Below are positions 8,691-17,822 of a stretch of DNA of 64,000 nucleotides, in pieces. Source of the stretch: Deltaproteobacteria bacterium (GTDB lineage: Bacteria > Myxococcota_A > UBA796 > UBA2385); the NCBI GenBank assembly GCA_018401435.1, contig JAGYJW010000001.1, positions 1 to 64,000 of the forward strand, in the 5' to 3' direction. A model generated the notes under the pieces. That model worked only from the letters and a program-made list of their open reading frames with translations, was not told the DNA's origin and did no database searches. How positions within the stretch are numbered: the stretch's first letter is position 1; each line of letters opens with the position of its first letter. The position numbers and the translations under genes were made by a program.

Positions 8691-9712
8691 CGGCCGGCCT
8701 CCTGGGGAGGCAACCGCAAGGACACGGCGCCCAGGTCGAGGATGGCGCCCACCCAGCCCGCCTCGCAGGTGGCCGCCTGTCCGTCCAGGGACTCGGCTCC
8801 CAGGGTGGTGCGGTCGAAGCTGCGCAGGCTGCCGATGTGCAGGTCCACCGCCCCGTCGGCCTCATAGACCACCGCCTCGACGGAGACCTCGCCGCCGTCG
8901 GTATAGGCGGGCACCCCCAAGAAGCTCACCCGAAGCTGTCGGCTGCCGGGGTCGCCGTCCACCTGCCAGGACACCGTGCCGCCGCGACTGGGGTCCAGAT
9001 CCGTCCAGGCCAGGGCGACGATGCCGTCCACCCCGTCGGGCCGGGGCAGGCCGCCCCCTTCACAGCAGCCATCCACCGCGGACCCGAAGAGCAGCAGCCC
9101 ATTGGCCGAGACCGAGGGCGGGCCGGTGGTGGCCCCAAACCAGGGGGCGCTGAAGTCCGTGTCCAGGGCCACCACCGCGTCATCGTCCAGCACCAGCAGA
9201 TTGGCCAGCAGCTCGGGGGCCCGGTGGGTCAGGGGCTCGGTGGGGGCGCAGTTGGCGGGGTCGGGATCGGGGTCGTCGTCCTCCTCACCCAGGCAGGCGT
9301 CCCGCAGCTCGCCGGCCTGCTCCTCGAAGCGGCTGTTGCAGGCCAGGGTGGCATCCCAGGCCGGGCCGTCGGCGGGATCCGCCGGGCACCAGCCGGCGTC
9401 GGCATAGCACTGGTAGAGGGTCTCAGTGGCCGAGGCCCAGGCCGCCGCCCGCGATGATCCGCAGGCCGAATCGACGGTTTCAAGCTGCACTGTGCAGGAC
9501 TCCGCCAGCTGCGGGGCAGCCGGGTCCGAGCAGCCCTCCAGCCAGGCCTGTGCCGCCGCGCAGGCGGGGTCCAGATCGCCGCCACCGTCGCCATCCCCCA
9601 GGTTGGGCCCGCTGTCGCCGCCACCGTCGCCCACCCCGCCATCACCGCCGCCGCAGGCCAGAAGCAGGGTCAGGGCGAGGGGGCTGACGCGACCGATGGG
9701 GAGGCTACGCAT
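8687..9712 (-). CDS. secreted lipoprotein of unknown function, coupled to cytochrome
   Basis: 341 residues from the ATG at 9712. That start is preferred because it gives Met-Arg-Ser-Leu, a hydrophobic core and lipobox LLLAC, followed by a Gly/Asp-rich linker (GGGDGGVGDGGGD). The mature part has a Cys-rich first half (about ten Cys, some with spacing suggestive of disulfides) and a second half resembling a beta-sandwich with FSAPWFGATTGPPSVSANG, reminiscent of nidogen/DUF-type extracellular domains. No catalytic motif seen. Overlaps the pentahaem cytochrome gene by 4 bp and presumably shares its transcript, so a surface role beside the cytochrome is possible. Confidence 0.7.
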   Translation of the reverse strand: MRSLPIGRVSPLALTLLLACGGGDGGVGDGGGDSGPNLGDGDGGGDLDPACAAAQAWLEGCSDPAAPQLAESCTVQLETVDSACGSSRAAAWASATETLYQCYADAGWCPADPADGPAWDATLACNSRFEEQAGELRDACLGEEDDDPDPDPANCAPTEPLTHRAPELLANLLVLDDDAVVALDTDFSAPWFGATTGPPSVSANGLLLFGSAVDGCCEGGGLPRPDGVDGIVALAWTDLDPSRGGTVSWQVDGDPGSRQLRVSFLGVPAYTDGGEVSVEAVVYEADGAVDLHIGSLRSFDRTTLGAESLDGQAATCEAGWVGAILDLGAVSLRLPPQEAGR

Positions 9713-9813
9713 GGGGCGCTCCGGAGGGGCAGGCGCCCAGTATGCCCCAGGTAGGGACGAGGGCTGCCCCCGCCGCCGGGTTAGCGGGTAGACCCACTGC
9801 ACCCGGAGCCCCC

Positions 9814-10773
9814 ATGTCGGCCCAGACCCTGCCCGGCGCCCCCGTCGAGATCGACATCTTCGACGAGATCGACGAATTGCGCCGCAGCCGCAACGCCGTG
9901 ATCCTGGCCCACTACTACCAGGACCCCGACATCCAGGACCTCGCCGACCACATCGGCGACTCCTTGCAGCTGGCCAAGGCCGCCCGGGACACCGACGCCG
10001 ACGTCATCCTCTTCTGCGGCGTGCACTTCATGGCCGAGACCGCCAAGATCCTCAACCCCGACCGCATCGTGCTGATCCCCGACATGAAGGCGGGATGCAG
10101 CCTGGCCGACGCCGCCCCCGCCAAGCGGGTGGCCAAGTGGAAGGCCGACCACCCGGGTGCGGCCCTGGTGTCCTACATCAACTGCTCGGCCGGGGTGAAG
10201 GCGCTCTCCGACGTGATCTGCACCAGCAGCAACGCCGTGCGGGTGATTGAGAGCATCCCCGCCGACCAGCAGATCCTGTTCTGCCCCGACAAGAACCTCG
10301 GCCGCTGGCTGATTCAGCAGACCGGGCGCGACATGGAGCTGTGGCCGGGCAGCTGCATCGTGCACGAGACCTTCAGCGAAGAGAAGCTGGTGGGGCTGAA
10401 GATCCGCCACCCCGACGCCAAGGTGATCTGCCACCCCGAGTGCGAACCCAACCTGCTGCGCTACGCCGATCACATCGGTTCAACCTCGTCTTTGCTCAAG
10501 TACGCCACCACCACCCAAGACGCCACCACCTTCATCGTGGGCACCGAGCCGGGCATCCTGCACCAGATGGAGAAGGCCGCCCCCGACCGCACCTTCCTGC
10601 CCCTGCCCGGCATGGACGAGACCTGCGCCTGCAACGAGTGCCCCCATATGCGGCGCAACACGCTGGAGAAGATCCGCGACGCCCTGCGCGACTTGCAGCC
10701 CCGCATCGAGATGCCCGAAGACCTGCGCCTGGCGTCGCTTGCCCCCCTGCAGCGCATGATGGACCTGGGCTGA
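9814..10773 (+). CDS. nadA: quinolinate synthase NadA
   Basis: 319 residues from the ATG at 9814. Condenses iminoaspartate with dihydroxyacetone phosphate to quinolinate in NAD synthesis and binds one [4Fe-4S] cluster. Family motifs are present: ILAHYYQ near the N-terminus, HFMAETAKIL, and the three cluster Cys positions at MKAGCS (Cys-95), WPGSC (Cys-181) and the CACNEC region (Cys-271 to 276). HPEC and SLLKYATTT also match. Length is normal for the family. nadB and nadC are not adjacent. The downstream gene is convergent. Upstream 100 bp separate it from the divergent lipoprotein gene. Confidence 0.96.
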   Translation: MSAQTLPGAPVEIDIFDEIDELRRSRNAVILAHYYQDPDIQDLADHIGDSLQLAKAARDTDADVILFCGVHFMAETAKILNPDRIVLIPDMKAGCSLADAAPAKRVAKWKADHPGAALVSYINCSAGVKALSDVICTSSNAVRVIESIPADQQILFCPDKNLGRWLIQQTGRDMELWPGSCIVHETFSEEKLVGLKIRHPDAKVICHPECEPNLLRYADHIGSTSSLLKYATTTQDATTFIVGTEPGILHQMEKAAPDRTFLPLPGMDETCACNECPHMRRNTLEKIRDALRDLQPRIEMPEDLRLASLAPLQRMMDLG

Positions 10774-10785
10774 GCCCGGCGAGCT

Positions 10786-11472
10786 TCAGGGGAAGGCGTT
10801 GAAGTTGAAGCTCACGCCGAAGCTGTTGTCGGTGCCATAGGCGGTGGTGCGGCGCCGGAAGTCTGCGCCCAGGCGCAGCTTCTTGACGTTGAAGGCGGCC
10901 CCCGCCAGCAGGGAGAACTCGTCGCCAAAGCCGATGGCCTCGGTCTTGTCCCAGTCCACCGGCAGGCGGCTGTCGCCGAAATACCAGGCGGGTTCGACGC
11001 CGGCATAGGCGCTGAGCATTTCGATGCGCCCATTCAGCAGCGCGGGCCAGGCCAGGCCGCCGGTGCCGGGCATGACAACCTGGTCATAGGTGTACTGGTT
11101 GTAGAAGAGGTCGGGGCCGGTGGAGATGCCCCAATTCTTCCATTGGGGCCCCACGAGGTTGCCCAGACGCAGGTCGTAGCCGCGGGTATTGCCCGTGGCC
11201 ATGGTGTAGGTGCCTTGCAGCCGGGCGTCGCCGCGCCAGCGGGGCAAGGGCGTGCCCACCTGCCAATAACGGAGGCCGGCGCGGGCCCCGGCCCAGGCGG
11301 CCGCGGTGCTGGTCTTGCCATTGGAGAAGCCCGAGGCCCCAGCGATGGGCCGCAGGTAGGGCTGCTGCTCCCAGCCGGGCTCCACCTTCTTCTTCTTGGG
11401 GCCGGGCTGGGCGGCCAGGGCCGGGCCGGACAGGGCGACCAGGGCAGCGGTGAGGAGGAGGAGGGGGCGCAT
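10786..11472 (-). CDS. outer-membrane beta-barrel-like protein, unknown
   Basis: 228 residues from the ATG at 11472, chosen because a signal peptide follows directly (MRPLLLLTAALVALSGPALA, cleavage after ALA). The mature protein begins with a Lys-rich patch (PKKKK) and then alternates polar and aromatic residues in strands, ending in Phe-Asn-Phe-Asn-Ala-Phe-Pro, close to the aromatic C-terminus of barrel proteins. Strand-like stretches include LFYNQYTYDQVV and LRLGADFRRR. No family recognised. Convergent with nadA, 12 bp apart; divergent from the kinase gene, with which it shares a 120-bp intergenic region. Confidence 0.65.
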   Translation of the reverse strand: MRPLLLLTAALVALSGPALAAQPGPKKKKVEPGWEQQPYLRPIAGASGFSNGKTSTAAAWAGARAGLRYWQVGTPLPRWRGDARLQGTYTMATGNTRGYDLRLGNLVGPQWKNWGISTGPDLFYNQYTYDQVVMPGTGGLAWPALLNGRIEMLSAYAGVEPAWYFGDSRLPVDWDKTEAIGFGDEFSLLAGAAFNVKKLRLGADFRRRTTAYGTDNSFGVSFNFNAFP

Positions 11473-11592
11473 GGGCACTCCGGCTGCGGGTGCGCGGGGC
11501 GGGCGCGCGCGGATTCCGGGGGCGGACGGGCGAGAGTCCCCTGTATTCACCCCCGGCGGACCGGCCCCCGAGATTTGGGCTAAGCTGCCCGC

Positions 11593-12974
11593 ATGCCCTT
11601 GCCGACTGAGGCGGAGATCGGGTCAAGAACCCCATTTTCGCTGATCGAGCCCCTCTCTACCGGCCCCCATGCCACGGTCTGGCGGGCCATGGGGCCCGAT
11701 GGCCCGGTGGCCCTGAAGCAGGCGCGCTCGGAAGCGGCTCGGGTCCGGTTGAAGGCGGAGTATGACCTGCTCCGCCAGCTGGACCACCCCGCCCTGGTGC
11801 GCCCGGTCGCGGTGGCCGCCGATGGCGCCTGGCTGGCCACCGCCTGGGTGGCCGGGCAGGGCATCGAGGCTCTGGGCCCGGGGCGGGATCCGGCGGCGGT
11901 GCTTCAGGCCTGCGCCCAGGTGGCCGACGGCCTGGCCGCGCTGCACGCCCAGGGCGTCTGCCATGGCGACATCAAGCCGGCCAACCTGCGGGTGGACCCG
12001 CAAGATCGGGTGGTGCTGCTGGATCTGGGCGTGGCGGTGGCCGCAGCACCCGGCTTTCATGGCACACCGGCCTTTGCCGCCCCCGAGCAGCTCTCGGGGG
12101 GCCCCTTGCAGCCGGCCAGCGACGCCTATGCGCTGGGGGTCACGCTCTTTGCCTTGCTGACGGGCGGCCACCCCTTCTCCAGCGCGCCCATGGCCCCTGC
12201 CCTGGTGCCCCGCCTGCGCCTGCCCTGGACCCCCGCCATGGTGCGGCCGGGCCTGCCCGAAGCCCTGGACGCCCTGGTGCTGCGGCTGCTGCACCGCGAT
12301 CCTCGCCGGCGGCCCGCTGATCTGGGGGCGGTCGCCCACGCCCTGCGGCAGCTCCCCCAGTCTCCGGCGCGGAGCTGGCACCCCCTGGTCTTTGCCCGCT
12401 GGCGGGTGGTGGGTCGCTGGCCGGTGCAGGCGCAGGACCAGCGGGACGGGGGCATCCTGGTGCTGCTGGGCCCCGCTGGCCCCGCGGTGGACGACCTGTG
12501 CGCCTTGTGGAGCCTGGCGGCGACCATCGACGGCGGCAGCCTGCAGCGGCCGATGGGCCCTGGCCGCCGGGCGCTTTCACCCGGCTGGACGGCCCGGACG
12601 CGGTGGCGCGCGCCCTGGAGCTTCGCGCGTCGCATCGGGGCCGGGTCTTGATCCGCCTGCCGCGTCCCGACCCGCGCCTGCTGCGGGCGGGGGCCACCCA
12701 TGTGCGCCTGGACGCAGACTGGGCCCCCGGGGCCGCGTCAAGCCGGGAACCGATCCCCGAAGATGAAGTCTGCGCACTCATTTTCGAGGAGCTTTCTGCG
12801 GGGCCCCTGCCCGTGACCGAGCTGGCCCGGCGCCTGGCCTTGTCCCCCCTGGACCTGCTGGAGGCCGCCGAGCCCCTGCTGACTGCGGGGCGGCTGGAAG
12901 AGCGGGAGGGCGGGCGCTGCCTGGCGGTGGCGATCAGTGCTTGGACTGCAAGAAGCGCTCGAGCGACGCGTTGA
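11593..12974 (+). CDS. Hanks-type serine/threonine protein kinase, frameshifted in C-terminal part
   Basis: Kinase domain at residues about 15-260: a weak Gly-rich loop (LSTGPHATVWRA), Lys-42 in VALKQA, catalytic loop HGDIKPAN (Asp-126, Lys-128, Asn-131), DLG in place of DFG (144-146), and the APEQ activation-segment end followed by DAYALGVTLFALLTG. The kinase core is intact, so it is probably active, with the HGD/DLG variants common in bacterial kinases. Reading frame is lost at about 12550; the C-terminal 130 codons continue one frame over to TGA 12972-12974 and include a small winged-helix-like region (PVTELARRLALSPLDLLEA). The 3' end overlaps the convergent SRPBCC gene by about 40 bp. Confidence 0.82.
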
Positions 12975-13458
12975 CCTTTTCGAGGTTGGGCGTGATCAGC
13001 TTGATGATGAAGGCCTCGACCTGGGGGGCCAGGCGCTTTGCCATGAAGGAGGGCACGCCGGGGATGTTCTGGAGCTTGATCTCCAGGTCACCCGAGAGGG
13101 CCACGCGGGTGCCGCCCGGGGCCGCATAGAAGCTGTTGCGGCCAGCACATTGGACCTGCTGGCCCAGGGCGGGCAGCTCCAGGCGCCAGGCGACGTAGCG
13201 CCCCTCGTCGTGCCAGTCGGCGTGGTCATCCCACTGCATCCACTCGGGCTTGACGATGTTCTTGGCCACGCTGGGAAGCTCGGTGCTGGCAAACCAGCGG
13301 TTGTGCAGCTTGGGCCCGGTGGGACCGTCCTGGCGCTTCAGTACCTGGATCTCGCGGATATCGGGCATGAATGCGGCGATCTCGGGCAGCCGGTCCCGGT
13401 AGGTCTGGTAGACCTCGTCGAGGGGGAAGGCGATGATGCTCTCCGACTGGATCTTCAT
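12934..13458 (-). CDS. SRPBCC/START-like protein (DUF2505-like)
   Basis: 174 residues, ATG at 13458. The N-terminus (IIAFPLDEVYQTYRDRLPEIAAFMPDI) matches the start of SRPBCC polyketide-cyclase/dehydrase-type proteins: a beta-strand followed by the conserved Pro and an amphipathic helix. Central strands contain WMQWDDHADWHDEG and a C-terminal long helix closes the fold. Such proteins bind hydrophobic ligands; no ligand is inferred. It is divergent from the GNAT gene (34 bp between starts) and its end overlaps the kinase gene on the other strand. Confidence 0.7.
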   Translation of the reverse strand: MKIQSESIIAFPLDEVYQTYRDRLPEIAAFMPDIREIQVLKRQDGPTGPKLHNRWFASTELPSVAKNIVKPEWMQWDDHADWHDEGRYVAWRLELPALGQQVQCAGRNSFYAAPGGTRVALSGDLEIKLQNIPGVPSFMAKRLAPQVEAFIIKLITPNLEKVNASLERFLQSKH

Positions 13459-13491
13459 GGGCGTCCCTCGGCGGGGGTGGAGAAAGGGCGC

Positions 13492-14373
13492 ATGGGGGGC
13501 GGTCCCTGGCGCGAGGGTCGGATATCCAGCCAAGGCGTGCGTGCCACCCGACCCGGACCCGCCGACCTCGATGCCCTGCGCGGGCTCTTGGAAGAAGACG
13601 TCGAGCAGAACCTCTTTCTGCTGGACATCTTGTCGCGTGGGGGCATCGTCTCTGCCGACGAGCAGGGCCTGTGGCTGGCCGCAAAGGACGACGCCGGCGC
13701 CCTCATCGCCGTGCTCTACGCCGCCATCACCGGCAAGGGCCGGCCGGCCAGCACGGCGGTGCCATGGGGCCCCCCCGACGCCTGCCGCATGTTGGGCGCC
13801 TGGCTGGCCCACTGGCGGGGCACCCGCATGATCGTCGGCCCCCGCGAGGCCTGCGACGCGGTCTGGGAGGGCCTGGGCGCGCCCCCTCCCCTCACCCGCT
13901 TCAACCAGCGTCTCTATATTTGCGACAGCCCCCCCACCGGCGACCGGCTGCCGGTCAGCCTGGCCGAGGAGTCCGATCTGGACGCCCTGGCAGAGATGCA
14001 CGCCCAGATGCTGCACGAGGACCTGGGCATCGCCATCGAAGACATCGAGCCCACGGTGCACCGGGGCCAGGTGCTCTGGAATATCCGCATCGGCCGGACC
14101 TGGATCCACCGCGACGCCAGCGGGGCCATCGCCTTCACCATTCGGGTGGGCACCCACGGCCCGCTGGGCGCCCAGGTGGGCGGCACCTTTGTGCCCCCCG
14201 CCCTGCGCGGGCAGGGCATCTCCACCCGCTGCATGCGCGATCTCAACGCGCGGCTGCTGCGGGATGTGCCGCGGGTGAGCCTGCATGTCAACGAGGCCAA
14301 CCTGGCGGCGGTGCGCTGCTACGAAAACGCGGGCTACCGCCGGGCGGCGGCCTTTCGGCTGATGGTGCTCTGA
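13492..14373 (+). CDS. GNAT-family N-acetyltransferase (two-domain)
   Basis: 293 residues if ATG 13492 is used; GTG 13537 is an alternative since clear homology begins near VRATRPGPADLDALRGL. An N-terminal DUF4081-like half (to about residue 150) is followed by a C-terminal GNAT domain. The acetyl-CoA loop is GTFVPPALRGQGISTRCM with RGQGIS as the R/Q-x-x-G-x-G/A motif, then SLHVNEANLAAVRCYENAG, the typical motif-B end (Asn and Tyr of the CoA site). Probably acetylates a small molecule or protein N-terminus; substrate unknown. Ends at TGA 14371-14373. The 100 bp to the next gene hold nothing recognisable. Confidence 0.82.
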   Translation: MGGGPWREGRISSQGVRATRPGPADLDALRGLLEEDVEQNLFLLDILSRGGIVSADEQGLWLAAKDDAGALIAVLYAAITGKGRPASTAVPWGPPDACRMLGAWLAHWRGTRMIVGPREACDAVWEGLGAPPPLTRFNQRLYICDSPPTGDRLPVSLAEESDLDALAEMHAQMLHEDLGIAIEDIEPTVHRGQVLWNIRIGRTWIHRDASGAIAFTIRVGTHGPLGAQVGGTFVPPALRGQGISTRCMRDLNARLLRDVPRVSLHVNEANLAAVRCYENAGYRRAAAFRLMVL

Positions 14374-14475
14374 AGCGGCGCGCTCAAGGCTGGGTGCCGT
14401 CGCAGGCGCAGGTGTCGTCGGCGCCTGCCTTCAGGGTCGATCCGGCGCTGTCCGGGGGGACAGGCTTGCGCCGGC

Positions 14476-16362
14476 TCAGGGCAGGCTGCAGATCGAGGGG
14501 TGGGCGCTGCCACACTCCACGTCCACGGTGGTGAAGCGCCCCTCGTCCCAGGCCCGGCACAGGCCGCGGCTGCCGCCGGCGATCCACCAGGGCTCGGTAT
14601 AGGGCCAGGCATAGAAGAAGGCCATATATGCAGACTCGGTGTCGGGCAGGGTGGCCAGGCTGCCGCCCCTCTCTGCACAATGGGCAGCCGCCTCGGCCTG
14701 GGTGCGCGGCAGGCTGCAAAAGAGCAGGTGCCGCTCGTCCATGTCGCGCCGCGCGCAGTCGTCGCAGGCCGGGTCGTCGTCGATGCGGCCGTTGTTGTCG
14801 TCGTCTCGGCCATTGCAGATCTCGGGGCCCACCGGGTGGCCATCGTCCAGATCGCTGCAGGAGTCCAGACCGTCGCCGTCGGCATCCACCGGGCTGCCGC
14901 GTTCGCAGGCCACCCAGGCGTCGATGAAGGCGTGGCGGTCGCGGATCCAGCGCCTCATGCGGTCCAGGGTCTGGACCCGCTCCTCCAGGCCCCAGGTGCG
15001 GTGCTGATCCTCCAACACCGCGCCTTCAATCTGGGCATTCCATGTGTCGATGTCGGCGCTGAGGGCGGCGGGGTCCATCAGGGCGTTCATCGCCGCGACC
15101 TCCTCCACAAAGGCGGCCCGCAAGCTGGGGTCGGCCAGGGCCAGCAGCACGTGCTGCTGCTGGAAGAGGCCCTCGCCATAGCCCACGATGGGGTCGCTGC
15201 TATGGGGCGCCACATCCATCACATCGTCAAAGTCCCAGGGCACCATCAAGATGCCGCGGTCGGGGTGGTCATAGAGGTAGAAGTTGTGTTCGCAACACAA
15301 GAAGCCGTCGTCGTCGCCCAGGACGGCTTCGGCGGCCCACATGCGCAGCCACTGGTCCACGTCGCCCACGGCCCGCATATCGGCACCGGTCAAATCGGGG
15401 ACCATCAGCGGACACTTGACCGGCGACCTGACCCTCCAAAGGCGCCGGAGGCGCCCGCCGCTCATCAAGCGGCGCAGGAGGGGGAGGCCGCATGTTGCGG
15501 CCGATATGGGGGAGGACAGCGTCCTCCTCCATCAGAAAAGAAGCGCCGGAGACCGAACGGACAGAATGTCCGGGCGGTTGATCGGTGCCCGCAGATCGGC
15601 GACGCTGCGGGCGCTCCAGAAGTCCGCGAGGCGGTCACGGTCGGCGTTTTCGGCGTTGCTCTTGGCCTCTTCGCCATATTTCCAGAGGGTGCCCGTGGCG
15701 GCGTCGTCGCCAAAGAAGCGCTCCAGGTACTCGCGGTCGAAATACTCGATGTTGGCATAGAGGCCATAGGGCTCGCCATTCACCGTCAGGACGGCGTTGT
15801 TTGCGCAGGCGGCGGGCAGGTGCTCGCGCTGGCGCATCACGGACCAGGACACCCGGTCGCGCAGCAAGGTGGGCTCGTACCAGCTCGCGTCGAAGGCGAG
15901 CTTGCGTTGGCCCTGCCAGCGCCCGCCCGGGTCCGTCTCGTTGAAGGAGACCACGAACTGGAGCTTGTCTCCAAACCAGGAGAAGTTGGGGTTGCCCTTG
16001 AGACGGATGGCCGCGTCGATGGCTTCGCCGTCGTGGTGCAAGACGATGGGGTGGTATTCCTTGCGCCCGCTGCGGTAGTCGGCCTGCAGGCCCGACCACT
16101 CGGTCGCGCTGATCTCCACATCGAAGACGGGCAGCTGGTCGGCATCGTAGACGGCGGCGCAGCCATATTCTCCCCGAGGTGGACCCCCGTCGTCGCCGTC
16201 GTCGCCGCCATCGGGATCTCCCCCGGCGTGCTCGACATCGCCCCCGTCGGCGACCCCGTCGTCCCCGCCGTCGTCGCCACCATCGGCGCCGACGGTGGCC
16301 GGATCGGAGGGGGATGAGGGCACAGAGACGGGGCTGCAGGCCCACAGGAGCAAGGCGATCAT
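14476..16362 (-). pseudogene. CotH-kinase lipoprotein with MopE motif and C-type lectin domain, interrupted by an insertion
   Basis: N-terminal lipoprotein signal (LLLWAC), an Asp/Gly-rich linker, then a CotH-kinase domain: IRLKGNPNFSWFGDKL, NEPYGLYANIEYFDREYL, LWKYGEEAKSN, and after the interruption DVDQWLRMWAAEAVLGDDD and ILMVPWDFDD (the DxD-like metal-binding end). C-terminal parts are a MopE-like DICNGRDDDNN-type motif (EICNGRDDDNNGRIDDD) and a C-type lectin-like module with CSLPRTQAEAAAHC and SICSLP. At about 15385-15586 a 202-bp insertion sits between SVADLRA and the DVDQW segment. With its flanking duplication it adds 216 bp, so the frame is the same on both sides, but it brings one TGA (15534-15532) that ends the first part. 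Intact protein would be about 555 residues. CotH kinases phosphorylate secreted proteins. Confidence 0.8.
15385..15586. mobile_element. 202-bp MITE-like element inside the CotH gene
   Basis: The ends are inverted repeats, ACCGGTCAA at 15385-15393 and TTGATCGGT at 15578-15586 (8 of 9 match when inverted). It is flanked by near-identical 14-bp direct repeats, GCCCGCATATCGGC (15371-15384) and GCCCGCAGATCGGC (15587-15600). The first copy belongs to the CotH codons after the insert and the second to those before it, so a target duplication is the natural reading. Inside are five short hairpins in a row: GGCGCC repeats (15440-15455 region), GCCGCT/AGCGGC, GGCCGCA/TGCGGCC, GGAGGAC/GTCCTCC, and GGACA/TGTCC. 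There is no room for a transposase. Mobility is inferred. Confidence 0.55.
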
Positions 16363-16424
16363 GGCGCCACGATGGCTGCGCCCGGCTGAGCGGTCAACCG
16401 CGGCCAGCGGCGCCGGTCGCGGGC

Positions 16425-17096
16425 TCAGCTGCGTCGGCGCCGGTCGGTCTTGCGGGCGGGGGCCTTGGTCTTGGGGTGGCTGTCCCGGGCCCGCTGCACC
16501 ATGGTGCGCATCACAAAGCGCAGGTGGGTGCGCAGCTCTGGATCCTCGCCCAGGGCGTCGAGGGCGTCGGCCGCCGCTTCGAGCGAAGACACGCAGCCCA
16601 CGCGGGGTTCGCGCCGCAAGCGGCCGTAGAGGCCGGCCTCGGTGCTATTCATCACGCCGCGGTGCAGCTCTTTGAGCCAGGCATTCTTCCACCACAGGTC
16701 GCGGGCCTGGCCCCAGGAGCCGTCCACGATGACCACGCCGATCAGGCCGCCAACCTGGCCGGGGCTGAGGGCTCGGCCATCTGCCGCCATCCAGGTGACG
16801 GGCTGGGCCTGCTCCGCCTCGGTCAAGGGGCGCGGCAGGCCGTTGGGCCACAAGGCTGCCCAACGCGCGGGCTGGGTGGGTTCGCCCAGGGCATCTTCAA
16901 GGTTCTTCCAGTGTCTTCCCTGGACCACCCGGGTCTCTGGCAGCACCTGCTGAAGCAGACGGGCCGTGCCGATCACCAGATCGGGCTCATCGGGATGCTG
17001 CAGCAGCAGCAGCTTGATGCGGGAGGACAAGACGGTGACCCGGTCGCAGACGCAGACGGCGACGGGGGCGGAACAGGTGGGGCAGCGCTCGGTCAT
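16425..17096 (-). CDS. DTW-domain protein (tRNA aminocarboxypropyltransferase-like)
   Basis: 223 residues from ATG 17096, where the family N-terminus MTERCPTCSAPVAVCVC begins with a Cys-x2-Cys / Cys-x-Cys zinc-binding-like cluster. DTW proteins (E. coli TapT/YfiP) add the 3-amino-3-carboxypropyl group to a uridine in tRNA using SAM. Motifs: KLLLLQHPDE, IVDGSWGQARDLW (the D-x-[ST]-W signature), and LYGRLRREPRVGCVSSLEAAADAL. Length matches. The C-terminus is Lys/Arg-rich and could contact RNA. Divergent from the gene at 17219. Confidence 0.85.
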   Translation of the reverse strand: MTERCPTCSAPVAVCVCDRVTVLSSRIKLLLLQHPDEPDLVIGTARLLQQVLPETRVVQGRHWKNLEDALGEPTQPARWAALWPNGLPRPLTEAEQAQPVTWMAADGRALSPGQVGGLIGVVIVDGSWGQARDLWWKNAWLKELHRGVMNSTEAGLYGRLRREPRVGCVSSLEAAADALDALGEDPELRTHLRFVMRTMVQRARDSHPKTKAPARKTDRRRRS

Positions 17097-17218
17097 GGGC
17101 GCCCCGTAGCCCGGGCCGGCGCTTGGCGCCCTGGCCCGACGCGCCGACACAGGACTGCCCCATGGGCGCCCCTTGCGGGCCAGGGGCCGCGGAGTAGCTT
17201 GGCGGCCAGGAGGTCGAG

Positions 17219-17806
17219 ATGGCCAAGGAGACGATGCCCACCCCCGGCGGCGACAAGGAGTGGGCCTATCTGGGCAGCCGCGCCTTTCAATCCCGCTATG
17301 CCCTGGCGGCCTGGCAGCTCGAAGATGTCGACCACATCGTCGAGATCGGCGGCTACCGGACCCCCATCACCGGCTTTGTGCGCACGCCCAAGAAGAGCGT
17401 GACGGTGATCGACCCCCACATCACCCCCCTCTCTGCAGAGACCCTGCTGGGCCAGCCCTGCAAGGTGCGGCATGTGCCGGCCTTCTTTCAGGATTGGAAG
17501 GAGTACCCCGAGTCCTATGGCCTGGTGCTGCTGGGCCTGGACTTCGAGCTTTATGAGGTCAGCCGCAAGCTGCGGGCCGAGATCCTCGACCAGTTCGTGC
17601 CCGTGGTCCGGGCCGCCTCGCGCATCGTGATGGAGGCCGCGACCGACTGGACCGCCTCCCGCTGGTTGGCCGGCTGGGTGGAGAAGACCACCGGCTACCG
17701 CCGCAGCCTGGACCTCGTCATCGAGATGCAGGGGGATCTGGGCGTGGACCTGTCCAATTCCTGGCCCCCGCTGCGCAAGCGCCACCTGATCGTGCTGGAT
17801 CGCTGA
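17219..17806 (+). CDS. conserved-looking protein of unknown function
   Basis: 195 residues, soluble, no signal peptide. The pattern IVEIGGYRTPITGFV followed by VTVIDPHITPL resembles the first two strands of a Rossmann-type methyltransferase (E-x-G-G and an acidic end to strand 2), and SYGLVLLGLDFEL would fit strand 4, but canonical SAM motifs are not clear enough to assign it. ATG 17219 is the first Met; the GGAGG at about 17209-17213 is a good ribosome-binding site. Convergent with the barrel-like protein at 17823. Confidence 0.6.
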   Translation: MAKETMPTPGGDKEWAYLGSRAFQSRYALAAWQLEDVDHIVEIGGYRTPITGFVRTPKKSVTVIDPHITPLSAETLLGQPCKVRHVPAFFQDWKEYPESYGLVLLGLDFELYEVSRKLRAEILDQFVPVVRAASRIVMEAATDWTASRWLAGWVEKTTGYRRSLDLVIEMQGDLGVDLSNSWPPLRKRHLIVLDR

Positions 17807-17822
17807 AGGCGACTTTTGAAGC

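Noticed and set aside
15532..15534. Second in-frame TGA (CotH gene) as a selenocysteine codon
   Set aside because: It lies inside the 202-bp inserted element, not at a Cys-equivalent position, and the surrounding codons (LLF-stop-WRR) have no homology. A nonsense codon carried by the insert is the simple explanation.
14500..16317. 605-codon forward open frame over the CotH gene
   Set aside because: Shadow frame; translation is rich in Val/Gly/His with no recognisable fold, whereas the reverse strand has clear CotH and lectin motifs.
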